DNA of 47,617 nt from Desulfovibrio sp. (GCA_017450275.1 JAFSVD010000020.1:1-47617), one strand, 5' to 3'; shown: positions 1 through 11,633, numbered from the stretch's first letter. Notes: a model not told the origin generated them from the sequence alone. Made by a program: numbers and translations.

Positions 1-300
1 TAGTGGGGTGCCTAAGCTCAAAATGTGACTGTCCACTCTTATGGGAACAGGAAATAAGGATGTCTAAATGAAGGGAGCCTAAAAATCAAACGTGTCCTTG
101 ACAAGGGGTACAGTTCACAGTGTGGGCTGCTTTTTCCCTGACGATCAGGTGATGGTGGTCGATTGCCAAAAGGTGCCAAAAACAGGGAGGGTGAGGCGCT
201 TTTTCCTGTAATAAGGATGTATACAATCTTATTGCTTCTCTTAGGGCTGTTGTTTTGTTGGTAAGTCGGGAATCGCAAGGAGGGGCGCCGAAAAGATACG

Positions 301-410
301 AACATTTTATGAACATTTTGCCAACACAAGCGACACAATGGGGGCTATGCTCCAGGCTTCTCTGGGATTTTGTCGGTTCTTGTTCGTTCAATGTTGGTAA
401 AATGTTGGTA
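301..410. repeat. Imperfect inverted repeat with doubled arms
   Basis: The arm at 312-326 (AACATTTTGCCAACA) is matched in inverted orientation at 392-406 with 14 of 15 bases. Each arm is preceded or followed by a second partial copy of its own core (AACATTTT at 301-308; TGTTGGTAA again at 403-411), so the block looks like four related half-sites around a 65-base centre. No ORF explains it. It could be a regulator-binding array or the worn end of a mobile element. Confidence 0.5.
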
Positions 411-1221
411 ACGCAGCGTTGATTAGGCCAAACCTTGGGAAAGGGCAAAAAATTTGGGGGGCAGGCAGTGTGCTTGAGCCGTTTCAGAAAGGACGAGCAG
501 CCTTGGCCTTGCTCTTTGGGCATTGTGTCAAAAAAAGCATGGAGATAAAGTTGCGTATGCCTTGGCATGATAGGATCTTTTGTGGGGAGAAAGAGCAGCC
601 AGCGACCACGTGAGACAGCTGATCGGGAGGGGGCACATTTTTTCTGGCTTCCGTCTCTCAATGGGCAGACGTTTCCTGCTTGTGTTCCGTTGCAATGATT
701 TTCCCTCCAATGCACTTGCCTGTCGCTGCTTCATTTTCGAGAATGTGATTGCAATGCGACACGAGGAAGCATTGATCATTCCCTGCGTAGACCAAGAGGC
801 AGGGGCGTCTGTGATGCTTTGGGTAAGAAATGGGGGTGGGATAAGCTGGTCGATAGTTCTGAAGGGATTTCTCCAAGTAGTCGATCGTATCTTGTTGTTT
901 TTTATAAATATTTTTTATGTTTGACAGGATAGGTGTAAAATTCGATCGAAAATACATATAAACGTACTATTTTTTATTGAGCAAAAATATTTTATTAGAA
1001 TATAAGAATTCAGACTTTACAAAGTTGTTTTAAATTTGTATAACACGTCTTCGTAGAAAAGTTGGCCGGACGGCAGGCTCTTCTTTGCCCCCAACCTTTT
1101 CAAGGTCGAGAAGGAGATGGCTCCTGATTGCCATCGTTTTTGCTTCCCTCTCAATAGGAGGCGGTGCTATCTTGTTTCGCCCCCCGACTATCAAATGATT
1201 CTGCCACAGAGGGTTCAATCG

Positions 1222-1326
1222 CATGGAGGCCGGGAGATTCTGGCTCGCTCGTGGGAAAGAGTATTTTTCTCCCCTCCTTGGATGGGCAAGCCATAGAGGC
1301 TGTGAGATTCTGGCAAGCGAGAGGGA
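1222..1326. repeat. Degenerate direct repeat, 35-base units 70 bases apart
   Basis: The unit at 1222-1256 recurs at 1292-1326 with about three quarters of positions identical; the core GAGATTCTGGC is identical in both (1234-1244 and 1304-1314). The 35 bases between the units are not similar. The block lies upstream of lepB and is not inside a recognisable gene. Confidence 0.5.
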
Positions 1327-1424
1327 TTCCAACGGGGAATGTTCTTTGCCGTAAAAGCTGATGGTCTGTAAAGATTATGTTTTGGTATAAACTTTATTCT
1401 ACATTTTTATAAAAGAGGTTTTTT

Positions 1425-2069
1425 ATGGATCAAAATACTTTTGATTCAACGTATGATGATAAAAAAGAGAAAAATAAATCTGTTATCCGTGATTTTATTG
1501 AAGCAATTGGTATAGCGCTTATCCTCGCTATAATTATTCGCACGTTTGTAATACAGGCGTTTAAAATACCATCAGAATCGATGCTGGATACGCTTTTAGT
1601 AGGAGACCAACTTATTGCTACTAAATTTGCTTATGGGCTGAAGTATCCTTTTACGCATAAGTATATTTATAGAGGCGATGATCCCAAACGTGGTGATATT
1701 ATTATTTTTGAGTATCCTGAAAATCCAGATATTGATTTTATTAAGCGCGTTATAGGTGTTCCTGGTGATGTAATTGAGGTTAGAGATAAACAACTCTATA
1801 GAAATGGTGAACCTGTAAAAGAGTCTTATGTTATCTTTAAAGAACCTGATCAAATACGTCCTGTTAGAGATAATTTTGGTCCTATCACTGTACCCAAGGG
1901 GGAATACTTTGTGATGGGGGATAATCGGGATAACTCTCATGATTCTCGCTTTTGGGGCTGTATCAAGCGGGAGGCGATTCGTGCAAAGGCTTGGCGAATA
2001 TACTTTTCCTGGGGAGCTGGAGGGTTCTCGGATATCCGTTTTGATCGTTTTGGTATGAAAATAGAGTAG
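1425..2069 (+). CDS. lepB: Signal peptidase I
   Basis: This 214-residue protein is a type I signal peptidase, the membrane serine protease that cleaves signal peptides from exported proteins at the periplasmic face. After a charged N-terminus one membrane segment runs from about residue 22 to 45. It is followed by the IPSESM motif with catalytic Ser52 and by DFIKRVIG with general-base Lys107; the late GDNRDNSHDSR box is also typical. The ATG follows AAAGAGG with 6-7 bases spacing. Length is normal for the short bacterial form. The first two thirds are very AT-rich, while the last 150 bases or so return to the composition of the surroundings. No gene is close enough upstream to suggest an operon. 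Confidence 0.96.
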   Translation: MDQNTFDSTYDDKKEKNKSVIRDFIEAIGIALILAIIIRTFVIQAFKIPSESMLDTLLVGDQLIATKFAYGLKYPFTHKYIYRGDDPKRGDIIIFEYPENPDIDFIKRVIGVPGDVIEVRDKQLYRNGEPVKESYVIFKEPDQIRPVRDNFGPITVPKGEYFVMGDNRDNSHDSRFWGCIKREAIRAKAWRIYFSWGAGGFSDIRFDRFGMKIE

Positions 2070-2129
2070 TTTAAAAGTATGTTTTAGTTTATAGAATTGT
2101 GAAAAATAGAGACTCAATTTTTATTAAAT

Positions 2130-2152
2130 TATAATACATTGCATAGCTATGC
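2130..2152 (+). promoter_or_regulatory. Possible -10 box with adjacent 12-base palindrome
   Basis: TATAAT at 2130-2135 is followed five bases later by the perfect palindrome GCATAGCTATGC (2141-2152), near the expected transcription start. No good -35 box is visible at 16-18 bases, so a regulated or activator-dependent promoter is possible. The next gene starts about 175 bases downstream. Confidence 0.35.
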
Positions 2153-2327
2153 CATTGGTTTTATCTGCCAGAACATCACTTTCTTATCGTTGGTGGGGAA
2201 CAAACTTATGGACAAGGGATAAAAAACGCCATTTTGCTTACTCTCTTTTTGCTGTTCAAATTCAGACAATAGAATACAATGGCATGGTATTTTTGATATA
2301 TTGGACATTTTACCTTGTGGAGGCCTT

Positions 2328-3542
2328 GTGCAGAAGTTGTATGTTGTTATGGTTGGGCTTCCGGCGCGTGGAAAATCCACGCTGGCAAAACGCATCTGTC
2401 AGGGACTCAAAGAGGAAGGCTGTTTTGCAAAAATCTTCAACAACGGAGAGTTGCGACGTTCCTTGTATGGTGCACAGTCTACTGATGCCGAATTCTATGA
2501 TCCTTCCGATCATGAACATAAAAAAGCACGCGAACAAATTGCTTTACGCAATTTTGGGCGTGCTCGGGCTTTTTTGGCTGCAGAGGGGGATGTCGCTGTC
2601 TTGGATGCGACAAATGCCAGTCGTGAACGGCGTTTGATAATTCAAGAAACCCTCGATGATTATCCGATTCTCTTCATTGAATGCGTCAACGAAGACGAAA
2701 TGCTGCAAAATATTTGCATTCGTCGAAAGACCTCCCTTCCCGAATTTGCCACCTATTCGACGGAGGAGGCGCTTGCGAGTTTTATGCGGCGCATCCATTA
2801 CTATGAGGCGATCTATACACCCCTTTCAGATGAGCCCTTTTGGATTCGTGTTGACTCAACAGCCAACAGGATTCTCGAAGAGCATGCTCTGGAAGGGAGT
2901 CCGTATTATTCGGCGATTCGGCAAATTCTTGTGCAACTGCCAGCATCTCAGCTCTATTTGGCACGCCATGGTCAGACAGAATTTAATGTGGAGGGGCGTA
3001 TCGGAGGAGATCCTTTGCTGACAGCCAAAGGACTTCGTCAAGCCCAGCTTTTGGCAGAGCATTTGAAAAATACCCGTATCGACTGGGTCTTTACCTCAAC
3101 CAGGCGTCGATCCCATCAAACGGCTGAACCCGTACTCAGAGATCGGCCGAATGTGCACACCCTGGCTATGACAGAATTTGATGAATTGTGGGCAGGGGAT
3201 TGTGAAGGCATGCGCTATGCAGACATTCGAGAAAAAATGCCTGAGGTGACAAAAGGGCGCAATCAAGACAAGTTTGGCTTTTGCTATCCCAACGGCGAAA
3301 GCTATGCCATGCTCTTTGAACGGGTCAAAAAAGGCTTGCGTCGAGCCCTGTTTTTGGCAGGGGACAGTCCGATTTTGCTGATTGGCCATCAAGCGATCAA
3401 CAGAATTTTGCTTTCGCTTTTTTTACGGTGTCGTGAAGCAGATATCCCCTATATTCATATTCCACAAAATGAGTACTATTTTATAAGTATGTCTCTTCGA
3501 AAGAAGATTTTTGAACGGATTCCGTATAGCACTAAACAGTAG
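2328..3542 (+). CDS. 6-phosphofructo-2-kinase/fructose-2,6-bisphosphatase-like bifunctional protein
   Basis: The 404-residue protein has the two-domain plan of eukaryotic PFK-2/FBPase-2, which makes and degrades fructose 2,6-bisphosphate. The kinase half has Walker A GLPARGKST (about 10-18), FNNGELRR and VLDATNASRERR. The histidine-phosphatase half begins at YLARHGQTEFN with phospho-acceptor His214, followed by the GRIGGDP box, Glu286 in FDELWAGDCEG and His354 in IGHQA. The residues needed for both activities appear present. I place the start at the GTG 2328, preceded by GGAGG four bases away; an in-frame TTG at 2301 would add nine residues. The long N-terminal regulatory region of animal enzymes is absent. 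The substrate in this organism is inferred, not shown. Confidence 0.85.
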   Translation: MQKLYVVMVGLPARGKSTLAKRICQGLKEEGCFAKIFNNGELRRSLYGAQSTDAEFYDPSDHEHKKAREQIALRNFGRARAFLAAEGDVAVLDATNASRERRLIIQETLDDYPILFIECVNEDEMLQNICIRRKTSLPEFATYSTEEALASFMRRIHYYEAIYTPLSDEPFWIRVDSTANRILEEHALEGSPYYSAIRQILVQLPASQLYLARHGQTEFNVEGRIGGDPLLTAKGLRQAQLLAEHLKNTRIDWVFTSTRRRSHQTAEPVLRDRPNVHTLAMTEFDELWAGDCEGMRYADIREKMPEVTKGRNQDKFGFCYPNGESYAMLFERVKKGLRRALFLAGDSPILLIGHQAINRILLSLFLRCREADIPYIHIPQNEYYFISMSLRKKIFERIPYSTKQ

Positions 3543-3553
3543 TCATAAAAAAA

Positions 3554-3586
3554 AGATCCGGTATGTAAACTACCGGATCTTTTTTT
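3554..3586. terminator. Bidirectional intrinsic terminator
   Basis: A perfect 10-base-pair stem (AGATCCGGTA at 3554-3563 with TACCGGATCT at 3571-3580) has a 7-base loop, an A-run on the left and a T-run on the right. It lies between the convergent PFK-2-like gene and ackA and can serve both. Confidence 0.92.
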
Positions 3587-3603
3587 ATATGAATGAAAAA
3601 AAT

Positions 3604-4827
3604 CTATTTCTTCGATTTTGCAAGCACTTCTTGGGCAGTCAAGGCAATCTGCAGCTCTTCGTTGGTGGGGATGATCAAGATTTTGATCTTGGAATCATCG
3701 GTCGAAATAGCGCGTTCTTCGCCGCTGCGAGTGGCGTTTTTCTTGCTGTCCAGGCAGATGCCAAGGCCTTCGAGGCCTTCAACAACGCGAGCGCGGATGA
3801 GGTCGTCGTTTTCGCCAATGCCGGCACTGAAGATAAGGGCATCCACTTTTCCTTCCAAGAGGAAGAAGAAGGCACCGAGCATTTTTTTGATGGAGCGAAT
3901 GAGCATGCTCTCGGCGAGTTTGGCGCTTTCATCGCCTTCTTTGGCCATCTTATGAATATCGCGCAGGTCGGTTTTCCCGCACAGGCCGAGCAGACCTGAT
4001 TTCTTATTCATAAGGGTGTCAACCTCTTCAGGAGACATCCCTTTCTGTTGAATAAGATAGGGAACAATGGCTGGGTCAATGCTGCCGCAGCGGGTACCCA
4101 TGATCAGGCCTTCGAGCGGTGTCAAGCCCATGCTGGTGTCAAAGCAGCGGCCATTTTTCACGCAGCCAAGGGAAGAGCCATTGCCCAGATGGAGGGTAAT
4201 ACAGTTAAAGTCTTCCAGTTTCTTCCCAACAAAGGCAGCGCCACGATGGGTGAGATAGGTGTGGGATGTGCCGTGGAAGCCATAGCGGCGGATCTGGAGC
4301 TCTTCGCAAAGATCCTGAGGCAGAGCGTAGGTATAGGCTTCCTTGGGCATCTTCATGCCAAAGGCTGTATCAAAAACCGCGACATTGGGGACACCGGGGA
4401 ACAATTTTTCGGCAACCTCAATGCCCGTCAAGTTGGCGGGATTGTGCAAGGGACCTAAGGGAAAGGCCTTGCGAATGGTATCCTTGGTTTTGCTGTCAAC
4501 AAGGGCTGGTTCTGTCTGGTAAAATCCGCCATGAAGGACACGATGACCGATGACGGCGATTTCTTTGATATCTTTGATAACGCCTTTTTGAGGGTCTGTT
4601 ATAAGATCAATAACTTCTCGGATCGCGACAGCATGATCGGGGAAGACTTTCTCACGGGCGATTTTTTCTTCTTTATCCGTATCTGGTGCAATTTTATGCG
4701 TGAGATTACCCGTTTGAGGATCGCCAATGCGTTCTACGAGGCCTGAGCACAGAACGCTTTGATCCGCCATATCATAGAGTTTGTATTTGCAGGAAGAGGA
4801 ACCAGCATTGAGAACAAGAATTTTCAT
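3604..4827 (-). CDS. ackA: Acetate kinase
   Basis: The 407-residue protein catalyses acetyl phosphate + ADP = acetate + ATP, the substrate-level phosphorylation step of acetate formation, in the cytoplasm. The N-terminal NAGSSSCKYKLY phosphate-binding motif, HLGNGSSLG and the TPLEGLIMGTRCGSIDPA signature are intact, and the length is that of the family. The ATG is preceded by AGGGA. The gene lies downstream of pta on the same strand; the 348-base gap between them holds the repeat cassette at 4844-5160, which ends just before the ackA ribosome-binding site. The C-terminus is followed at 3586 by a bidirectional terminator. Confidence 0.98.
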   Translation of the reverse strand: MKILVLNAGSSSCKYKLYDMADQSVLCSGLVERIGDPQTGNLTHKIAPDTDKEEKIAREKVFPDHAVAIREVIDLITDPQKGVIKDIKEIAVIGHRVLHGGFYQTEPALVDSKTKDTIRKAFPLGPLHNPANLTGIEVAEKLFPGVPNVAVFDTAFGMKMPKEAYTYALPQDLCEELQIRRYGFHGTSHTYLTHRGAAFVGKKLEDFNCITLHLGNGSSLGCVKNGRCFDTSMGLTPLEGLIMGTRCGSIDPAIVPYLIQQKGMSPEEVDTLMNKKSGLLGLCGKTDLRDIHKMAKEGDESAKLAESMLIRSIKKMLGAFFFLLEGKVDALIFSAGIGENDDLIRARVVEGLEGLGICLDSKKNATRSGEERAISTDDSKIKILIIPTNEELQIALTAQEVLAKSKK

Positions 4828-4843
4828 GCGTTGTTTTCCCTAG

Positions 4844-5160
4844 TGGTCTATTTCATTCACATTGTAGAAAATCCACAGCCGCAGATCGCACCCAGTTCCT
4901 CATCTGAGGAACTGGGGAGAATCTGAATCCGTCATTCGTGGCCTCGGAACCGCGAAGAAACGGGTACAATGCACAGGTGAACACAGCACCATACGTGCTG
5001 GTAGAGTTGCCAGCTTGGCATCAGCAATAGGGGGAACGGGTAAGAACAAGCTTGCCTTACCCTGTCGTATCACGTCTTTGTGTGCCACACTTCATCGCAA
5101 CCCGCATCCGCCCCAGGGCTCGGTGCGCGTCATGCGTTTTTCTTTTAATGAAATGTGACA
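4844..5160 (-). repeat. Conserved-end intergenic cassette, copy A (pta/ackA)
   Basis: This 317-base element fills the gap between pta and ackA. Its left 60 bases (4844-4903) match the left end of copy C (43038-43097) at about 56 positions, and its right 62 bases (5099-5160) match copy B (15583-15644) at 60 of 62 without gaps. The two ends are imperfect inverted repeats of each other (TGGTCTATTTCATTCACATT against TGTCACATTTCATT plus an A-rich tail; clearer in copy C). The interior is unrelated to copy C. Read on the minus strand, a frame opens at ATG 5133 (MTRTEPWGGCGLR, then stop), and a GTG-started frame of 62 codons (5088-4900) ends at the TGA inside the conserved left block. A strong hairpin (4891-4917; arms CCCAGTTCCTCA and TGAGGAACTGGG) lies near the left end. 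Confidence 0.75.
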
Positions 5161-5175
5161 AAAATGATCCGAATG

Positions 5176-6765
5176 TTATTTTTCGCTCGCAGCCTGCACA
5201 GCGGTAATAGCAACCGTATTGACAATATCAGGAACCAGACATCCCCGAGAAAGGTCATTGACAGGTTTGTTGAGTCCTTGAAGAACAGGACCAATGGCAA
5301 TGGCGTCGCAGGCTCTCTGCACGGCCTTGTAGGTGGTATTGCCGCAGGTCAGATTGGGGAAGATAAAGACTGTGGCTTTGCCGGCCACAGGGCTGTTGGG
5401 CATCTTCGTCTTCGCCACAGTGGGATCATAGGCCGCGTCGTACTGCAGAGGCCCATCAATAAGCAAGGTAGGATCTTTTTCCTTGGCCAATTTCGTGGCT
5501 TCCACAACGAGATCCACGTCAGGTCCTTTCCCTGAATTGCCAGAGGAGTAGGAGATCATGGCCACTCTGGGCTCAATGCCAAAGGCCATAGCGGTTTGTG
5601 CTGTTGAAATGGCGATTTCCGCAATCTGTTCGGCTGTCGGATTGGGATTGACAGCGCAGTCGCCAAAGACGAGGACGCGGTCAGCCAAGCACATCAGGAA
5701 GCAGGAAGAAACCACAGAGAAACCGGGTTTGGTTTTGACAAACTGCAGGGCGGGACGAATGGTGTGGGCTGTTGTGTTGATCGCACCGCTCACCATACCA
5801 TCGGCATCGCCTTTCTTCACCATCATGGTGCCAAAGACGGTGGGGTCACGCATCGTCTTTTTGGCGTCTTCTTCGGTCACGCCTTTCTTCTTCCGAAGCT
5901 CATAATAGGTGTTGGCGTACGACTCAAAGAGCGGGGATGTGGCCGGATCAATGAGTTCAGCCCCTTCAATCGAAAGATTGCAGGCTTTGGCCTTCGCTTT
6001 GATGGTGTCGACATTGCCCAAGAGGACAATATCAGCAACCTTTCTCTCAAGCAGAATGTGGGTTGCCCGCAAAATGCGCTCTTCTTCGCCTTCAGCCAAA
6101 ACGATTTTCTGTTTTGCCTGTTGGGCGCGGAAAGCCAGTTCGAGTTCGAAGAGACCCGGCGCCATGGGAAGCGTGGAACCAGCGCAGAGCCGATCCCCCA
6201 AGGTCTTGGTATTCACAGCCCGAGCAAAGCTCTCAGATGTCGCACAATCCCCAGGAATGCAATAGATCGGGGATTCGCCTTTTTTGCCAAATTGAGCATT
6301 CAGGCATTCCTCTTCAGCCTTTGTGAACGAGGCTCCAAAAAGCACGGTTGCAAAGAGGTAGCAGCCTAAGGGAGCCAAGGTCTGCAGGGTTTTGGTCATT
6401 GTCCCAGCAATGGCATCGACAGAGGCACCTTTTGCATCAAGAAGCAAGAGAAGAGGGCTTGTAAGCTTGGCAGCACATTGGGCATCCTGCGCAATGGTTG
6501 CGATATCCGCACCAGCATGCCCCACACACAAAAGCAGTGTGTCATCGTTTTTAAGAGCACTGTACTGTTTCTCAACATCAGCAGCCGTTGCCGCATGCAC
6601 GGTCGCACCCTTTACGCCTTCGAGATCGGCCTTGGGAGCCCCTTCGAACGCCAGGATGGCTGTTTTTTTGCCGTGGTCTTTGGCAATGGTCATAAATTCA
6701 GGAAGAACGGACAAAAGTGCTTCTTTGGAAGCTGTGCTCACAAGCGTGAGAGAATTGCTTTTCAT
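5176..6765 (-). CDS. pta: Phosphate acetyltransferase
   Basis: The 529-residue enzyme exchanges CoA for phosphate on acetyl-CoA to give acetyl phosphate for AckA. From about residue 205 to the end it has the PTA_PTB catalytic domain, with KIVLAEGEEERILRA, DPTVFGTMMVKKGDADGMVSGA, the GDCAVNPNPTAEQIAEIA segment and SYSSGNSGKG. The first 200 residues are divergent, and the protein is shorter than the roughly 700-residue long form of enterobacteria, so the middle domain seems to be missing. I chose ATG 6765 over the adjacent in-frame TTG 6768; GAAGG lies just upstream. A small perfect hairpin (CCTCGATGGTCGAGG, 6784-6798 region) precedes the ribosome-binding site. The gene sits between PFOR and ackA. 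Confidence 0.95.
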   Translation of the reverse strand: MKSNSLTLVSTASKEALLSVLPEFMTIAKDHGKKTAILAFEGAPKADLEGVKGATVHAATAADVEKQYSALKNDDTLLLCVGHAGADIATIAQDAQCAAKLTSPLLLLLDAKGASVDAIAGTMTKTLQTLAPLGCYLFATVLFGASFTKAEEECLNAQFGKKGESPIYCIPGDCATSESFARAVNTKTLGDRLCAGSTLPMAPGLFELELAFRAQQAKQKIVLAEGEEERILRATHILLERKVADIVLLGNVDTIKAKAKACNLSIEGAELIDPATSPLFESYANTYYELRKKKGVTEEDAKKTMRDPTVFGTMMVKKGDADGMVSGAINTTAHTIRPALQFVKTKPGFSVVSSCFLMCLADRVLVFGDCAVNPNPTAEQIAEIAISTAQTAMAFGIEPRVAMISYSSGNSGKGPDVDLVVEATKLAKEKDPTLLIDGPLQYDAAYDPTVAKTKMPNSPVAGKATVFIFPNLTCGNTTYKAVQRACDAIAIGPVLQGLNKPVNDLSRGCLVPDIVNTVAITAVQAASEK

Positions 6766-6881
6766 CAAACCTTCAGCGTATATGCCTCGATGGTCGAGGA
6801 GGAAACGCTGCCTCGTATCTTTTCCTTAGGTTAGTCGCAAGAGGGTTCTTGAACCATTTTCGCCTGTATACAAAGAGAAAA

Positions 6882-6912
6882 GACGTGCGCAAGTCGAGGA
6901 CTTACGCACGTC
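6882..6912 (-). terminator. Intrinsic terminator downstream of PFOR
   Basis: The arms GACGTGCGCAAGT (6882-6894) and ACTTACGCACGTC (6900-6912) pair over 13 positions with a single mismatch or wobble and a 5-base loop. On the minus strand the hairpin is followed by TTTTCTCTTTG. It lies just after the PFOR stop and probably separates PFOR transcripts from pta. Confidence 0.8.
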
Positions 6913-6923
6913 AAATGGGTAAA

Positions 6924-10487
<3,564 letters not shown>

Positions 10488-10534
10488 CTAGATTGGGGTT
10501 GTTGGCTAGTGAGCTTCCTGCGGTATTGAGATTG

Positions 10535-10550
10535 TGTGGGTGAAGTCACA
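10535..10550 (-). promoter_or_regulatory. CRP/FNR-type palindrome upstream of PFOR
   Basis: TGTGG at 10535-10539, six bases, then TCACA at 10546-10550 resembles the TGTGA-N6-TCACA site of CRP/FNR-family regulators with one mismatch. It lies 57-72 bases before the PFOR start codon. Regulators of this family (such as HcpR in Desulfovibrio) recognise similar sites, but the assignment here is inference. A perfect hairpin (CCCGTG/CACGGG, 10586-10602) lies further upstream. Confidence 0.35.
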
Positions 10551-10620
10551 TCTTTTTGCAAGGATCTCTCACTGAGCAGGAATGTCCCGTGGATCTCACG
10601 GGTGTATCGACTCTTTCACA

Positions 10621-10652
10621 GGAAAATGTCGCAACGAAACAAGCGTGCGACA
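10621..10652 (-). terminator. Weak candidate terminator of the dus gene
   Basis: TGTCGCA (10627-10633) and TGCGACA (10646-10652) form a 7-base-pair stem with a 12-base loop. On the minus strand it is followed by TTTTCC. It lies about 20 bases past the stop of the dihydrouridine synthase gene. The long loop makes the call uncertain; it could instead be an operator. Confidence 0.35.
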
Positions 10653-10673
10653 AAGCAATATACGATCAAGGGA

Positions 10674-11633
10674 TTATCCGCAAATCCAATGATCTAAAAT
10701 TTGGGGAAGAGCATCCCAGGTTTTTGCTTGGCACAATTCCATCCGAAGGTTGCGGGCAAAGGGGAGACCTCGCACATAGGCTGAGAGGATGCCCCGCATG
10801 CGGGCAACGGGATTGGTGCCCTGGCCATATTGTTCAACCAGGTGGAGATGCCGAAAAAGCATGGCTTTCAGTTCCAGGGGTGTCTGTTGCGTAGGCTCGA
10901 TGCCTTGGCTTAGGAGGATATGATCGCGAAAAATGGTGGGATTGGCCAAGGCGCCTCTGGCGTACATGAGGGTGGCGGCTTTGGTTTGGCTCAGACACCT
11001 GAGACCGTCTTGGGCTGTTAAAAGATCTCCTGAGGCCACAACGGGTATGTGCAGGTTTGCCACTGTCTTGGCAAGAAGATCCCAATTGGCTGTACCATGA
11101 AAGCCCTGTTTGGCCGATCGGGGGTGGAGTGTGATCCAGCCAGCTCCCGCGTCTTCTAAGGCCAAGGGCAGAGCAGGGATGAGCGAGGTATCAGAAGCCA
11201 GAGAGGAACGCAGTTTAAAGCCCACATGGCCTCGACCGGCTTCGGCGATCATGGCCTTGGCGCAGGCAAGGATGTTGTCAGGGTCTTCGAGCATCGCCGC
11301 TCCGGCGTGCTGGCGCATCACCTTGGGAACTGAACAGCCTATATTGAGGTCAAAATAACGAAATCCCTGCTCGCATAAGGTATTGACAGCCCAGGCGAGC
11401 ATGGAGGGTTCGCTGGCAAAGAGCTGCACGATAAGCGGTTGATCGAGTTCGTTGGTGGCAAGAAGACGTTTGGTGCCTGGACTTTGATAAAAGAGCCCCT
11501 TGGCACTGATCATTTCTGTTGTGCAGCACGCTGCTCCATATTCCCGGCACAAAAGCCTGAAGGGCAGATCACTATAGCCAGCGAGGGGCGCCAGCCAGGG
11601 GGTATTGGGTGCAAAGGGAAGATGGGTGGACAT
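10674..11633 (-). CDS. dus: tRNA-dihydrouridine synthase
   Basis: The 319-residue FMN enzyme reduces uridines in the D-loop of tRNA. The N-terminal LAPLAGYSDLPFRLLCREYGA motif and the catalytic Cys100 in DLNIGCSVPKVMRQHAGAAML are clear; the following HPRSAKQGFHGTANWD and IPVVASGDL segments fit the TIM barrel of the family. In many relatives the active Cys is followed by Pro (GCP); here it is GCSVP. Family-wise it is nearest the DusB type, but I cannot fix the subfamily. No strong Shine-Dalgarno sequence precedes the ATG. It is divergent from the lytic transglycosylase gene and upstream of PFOR with a 195-base gap. Confidence 0.9.
   Translation of the reverse strand: MSTHLPFAPNTPWLAPLAGYSDLPFRLLCREYGAACCTTEMISAKGLFYQSPGTKRLLATNELDQPLIVQLFASEPSMLAWAVNTLCEQGFRYFDLNIGCSVPKVMRQHAGAAMLEDPDNILACAKAMIAEAGRGHVGFKLRSSLASDTSLIPALPLALEDAGAGWITLHPRSAKQGFHGTANWDLLAKTVANLHIPVVASGDLLTAQDGLRCLSQTKAATLMYARGALANPTIFRDHILLSQGIEPTQQTPLELKAMLFRHLHLVEQYGQGTNPVARMRGILSAYVRGLPFARNLRMELCQAKTWDALPQILDHWICG

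Larger units (their letters stand above)
1..1424. other. 1.4-kb stretch without a supportable gene
   Basis: I find no reading frame here with recognisable protein motifs, a good ribosome-binding site and sensible codon use; the longest open frames (for example 86-715 on the minus strand) read as low-complexity, Cys/His/Pro-rich translations typical of chance ORFs. Positions 880-1040 are strongly AT-rich. The stretch contains an inverted repeat at 301-410 and a degenerate direct repeat at 1222-1326, listed separately. It could be a decayed accessory segment or a regulatory region of an unseen gene to the left. The last 60 bases (T/A-rich, with TATAAA-like hexamers) probably contain the lepB promoter. 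Confidence 0.6.

Noticed and set aside
18..34. AAATGTGAC-like sequence at the window start resembling a cassette end
   Set aside because: The match is under ten bases and the preceding sequence does not fit the element.
86..715. A 209-codon minus-strand frame in the left intergenic region
   Set aside because: The translation is rich in Cys, His and Pro without a motif, has no good ribosome-binding site, and crosses the inverted repeat.
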